Assembly: GCA_030295235.1 (NCBI GenBank)
Contig: AP026141.1
Span: 186,001 to 250,000 of the forward strand
DNA: 64,000 bases
Source: Fistulifera solaris
Lineage: Eukaryota; Bacillariophyta; Bacillariophyceae; Naviculales; Stauroneidaceae
Direction: 5' to 3'
The number at the start of each line of letters is the position of its first letter. Within the stretch, counting starts at the first letter, position 1. The notes below the pieces were generated by a model, which saw only the letters and a list, made by a program, of their open reading frames with translations, made no database searches and was not told the DNA's origin. Of the stretch, positions 62,044 through 64,000 are shown one piece after another. The position numbers and the translations under genes were made by a program.

Positions 62044-64000
62044 ATGCGGAAGATTCCAGCAACTGCGACGACCGACGACTCTTCTTCATCATCATCCTCG
62101 TCATCCTCGTCTTCGTCGGGTAGCTCATCCAGTGACGAGGAAGAAGTCTCCTATTCGCCTGTTGCAAACAAAGGCAAAATCATGAAGCCAGGTCTCAATC
62201 CAGCAACGATATCCCCGCCGGCTTCACCGCCACTCAGTCGTAATGTAGCGCAACTCGGCACAAAAGCGTCGCCGCCCCTTCCGATCAACAAGAACGAAAA
62301 ACCCGGATTTCAACCCAAGGAGAAAAGCCCGCCGCTGAGCAATCCATTTTTGAAAAAGCAAGAGACGGCTCCTCCGCAACAAAATGGCTTGGGAATGCTC
62401 ACACCAAAGAAGGCTGAGACAGATGGTGATTCCAGTGACGAAGATGATATCTTGGGCCCTTCACCAGGCGCTCTAGGAAAAACCAACAATAAAGTGCCCC
62501 CAACAGGGAAACTTACCAAAGATTTATCGAAAGATAATGTACCGAAAGTGACCGGGTCGTCACCCAGCGATAAGTCAATGGCGAAAGGCAGTGTCGACGA
62601 TGACAAAAAGGATAAGTCAAAGAAGAGCTCAAGTAGCAAAGAGGATAAGAAGAAGGAATCGAAAGATAAAAAGGAAAAGAAAGAAAAGAAGGAAAAAGAA
62701 AAGAAAGACAAGAGTGAAAAGAAGAGTAAAAAAGACGGGGATGACGGTAAAGGTGATAAAAGTAGGAACAAGTCGGAGATCGAGCAGAAAGGGAACAAAG
62801 AGCAAGTTGATTCCAAGATAGATGGAAGACCTAATTTGGATGGAAGCAAATTGCGCGCAGTTGACCTCGAAGGTGGCCTTGACGGAGATAAATTGAAAAG
62901 TGGAGAAGACGATGCTTCGTCAAAAGAGGAGAAAAGGCGAGGATTTCTGGGCAGACTTTTCGCACCACAAAAAGCGGAACCTCCTGTTCTTGTCGATGAC
63001 GATGATGATGCACCCGAAGACGCCAATCCGGTCGTCACCACGAAGAAGAAGAATAGTGGTCGCTTTTCGTTATTTCGTAAGAAGAGTCAGAAAGCTGAGC
63101 CTACAGATGATGACATTGAAATCGAATTCGTCCCCAACGACGAGGAAGAGGAAACTGCCATCACTGACAAGGCAATTCTTTATCCTGAGCCTCGAATGGA
63201 ATCAGCACAACCTAGTATTGATATTGAGAACCCTGCACCTGTTGATCAAAGCCGTGGCGATGTCCATCAAAGACCGAAACAAGATGATCAGTTTAGGTGG
63301 GGACGATTGTACTTTGCACTTTTGATCATAGCCATATTAATCGTCGGATCGACCGTGGGGACCGCCTTTTGGGGAATGAAGATCTATACGGAAAAGCACG
63401 GAGATTTGGCACTCAGCACAGACAGCGGTCCTCCGCCAACATTGGAAGGCAACGAATGTGATTACGATGACAACCTTCTACTCGAGTTCCGGATATTGTT
63501 CGATTCCAAACCCGAACAAACTGGTTTTTCTCTTCGCGATGCACCCCCTTTCAGCAGCGGTATCTGGGTCATGGAACCGGGCACGTTCCGTTCGTTTTCT
63601 CAATTTCAAAAGAAGAACACGCTCCGCATTTGTTTGAGCGATAAATTGAACTACACGTTCGAGGTTGAAGACACGTTTGGTGATGGGATGGTATCGGAAT
63701 TCGGCGCGACCAGTGTTTATGGCAGATGGGAGCTCGCTTTCAACGAGCAACTGGTTGCTTCCTACAACGGGGACTGCTACGCGAATGCAACATCGGATGG
63801 CGAAAGTTTGAGTCAGTCTACCAACGATACACTTTCGTTTTGTGGAAGATATTGTACATGTTCGTTCACCATTGGAGTCAATGAAACGAAAGGAGGATGC
63901 GTGGAGGAATGCCAGGACCCAACTGTCCCTACCAGCCGTCCCGTTGCAGAAGAACCGGAAGGCACCGATCCACCAGCAGAGACAACGGGCCCTGCAGGTG
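62044..64000 (+). CDS. large type II membrane protein, N-terminal 652 codons (partial)
   Basis: The frame opens at ATG 62044 and remains open to the right edge. Residues 1-60 are runs of Ser with Asp/Glu; about 170-260 is a dense Lys/Glu/Asp/Ser stretch (SKDKKEKKEKKEKEKKDK) with no fold. Two short basic elements, RRGFLGRLFAPQK and SGRFSLFRKKSQK, flank an acid patch. One transmembrane helix (LYFALLIIAILIVGSTVGTAFW, about 420-441) follows WGR. The outer part begins with a small domain: NECDYDDNLLLEFRILFDSKP, ETGFSLRD-like QTGFSLRDAP, then YTFEVEDTFGDGMVSEFGA and YGRWELAF, a beta-rich D-x-F-G-D-G module common in diatom surface proteins, then Cys-rich CGRYCTCSF. Charge distribution suggests the N-terminus is cytoplasmic. 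Product unknown; continues beyond the window. Confidence 0.72.
   Translation, partial: MRKIPATATTDDSSSSSSSSSSSSSGSSSSDEEEVSYSPVANKGKIMKPGLNPATISPPASPPLSRNVAQLGTKASPPLPINKNEKPGFQPKEKSPPLSNPFLKKQETAPPQQNGLGMLTPKKAETDGDSSDEDDILGPSPGALGKTNNKVPPTGKLTKDLSKDNVPKVTGSSPSDKSMAKGSVDDDKKDKSKKSSSSKEDKKKESKDKKEKKEKKEKEKKDKSEKKSKKDGDDGKGDKSRNKSEIEQKGNKEQVDSKIDGRPNLDGSKLRAVDLEGGLDGDKLKSGEDDASSKEEKRRGFLGRLFAPQKAEPPVLVDDDDDAPEDANPVVTTKKKNSGRFSLFRKKSQKAEPTDDDIEIEFVPNDEEEETAITDKAILYPEPRMESAQPSIDIENPAPVDQSRGDVHQRPKQDDQFRWGRLYFALLIIAILIVGSTVGTAFWGMKIYTEKHGDLALSTDSGPPPTLEGNECDYDDNLLLEFRILFDSKPEQTGFSLRDAPPFSSGIWVMEPGTFRSFSQFQKKNTLRICLSDKLNYTFEVEDTFGDGMVSEFGATSVYGRWELAFNEQLVASYNGDCYANATSDGESLSQSTNDTLSFCGRYCTCSFTIGVNETKGGCVEECQDPTVPTSRPVAEEPEGTDPPAETTGPAG

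Noticed and set aside
62310-63041. Minus-strand Ser/Phe-rich open frame of 243 codons
   Set aside because: Antisense of the Lys/Glu/Asp-rich region of the gene at 62044; typical mirror frame of AAG/GAA-rich coding sequence.

Overview
This window reads as nuclear DNA of a pennate diatom; Phaeodactylum tricornutum or a close relative fits best, but the species is not proven from sequence alone. The evidence: protein-coding genes on both strands separated by short intergenic gaps; many small GT-AG introns (most 65-90 bp); plastid-type presequences in which a signal peptide is followed by a GAFAP/NAF-like cleavage motif (genes at 1-302 and 5930-7132); an HSF-type transcription factor; a starch-binding-domain trehalose-phosphate synthase; secreted proteins built from PSD-rich repeats; and RAP-domain and clostripain-like proteins typical of stramenopiles. 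No rRNA, tRNA or CRISPR was found.

Layout. 1-5.2 kb: start of a plastid-targeted membrane protein, a large CAMK-like kinase, and a three-exon UBE2D-type ubiquitin-conjugating enzyme. 5.9-20.2 kb: opine-dehydrogenase-like protein, GDP-fucose synthase, small hypothetical, BRO1-domain protein, UDP-glucuronate 4-epimerase, Gfo/Idh/MocA oxidoreductase, a repeat-filled gap (15.4-16.5 kb), a helical hypothetical protein and a dolichol kinase. Three of these feed glycan synthesis (GDP-fucose, UDP-galacturonate, dolichyl phosphate). 20.5-21.8 kb: a decayed retroelement. 22.1-30.2 kb: nuclear hypothetical, CBM20-TPS-TPP protein overlapping it tail to tail, and two tandem paralogous Ser/Asp-rich proteins. 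30.8-42.3 kb: hybrid histidine kinase, eIF2D, cytochrome b5 reductase, two small hypotheticals, HSF, a 300-bp-spaced direct repeat and a secreted renalase-like flavoprotein. 42.9-48.7 kb: the most distinctive block, two paralogous secreted Cys-rich/PSD-repeat proteins flanking a secreted clostripain-type (C11) peptidase. 49-64 kb: rhodanese, 225-bp repeat, dienelactone hydrolase, a type I membrane protein, RAP-domain protein, an intact hAT-type MITE with perfect 8-bp target duplication (58.0-58.4 kb), HMG-box protein, small secreted protein and the first 652 codons of a type II membrane protein.

A property of the sequence must be known before using the annotation: about 18 single-base gains or losses, nearly all in short homopolymers, break 12 otherwise normal genes. 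Conserved protein sequence continues in the next frame each time. The simplest reading is residual long-read sequencing error, not gene decay. I give each such gene as one CDS and state where the frame breaks.
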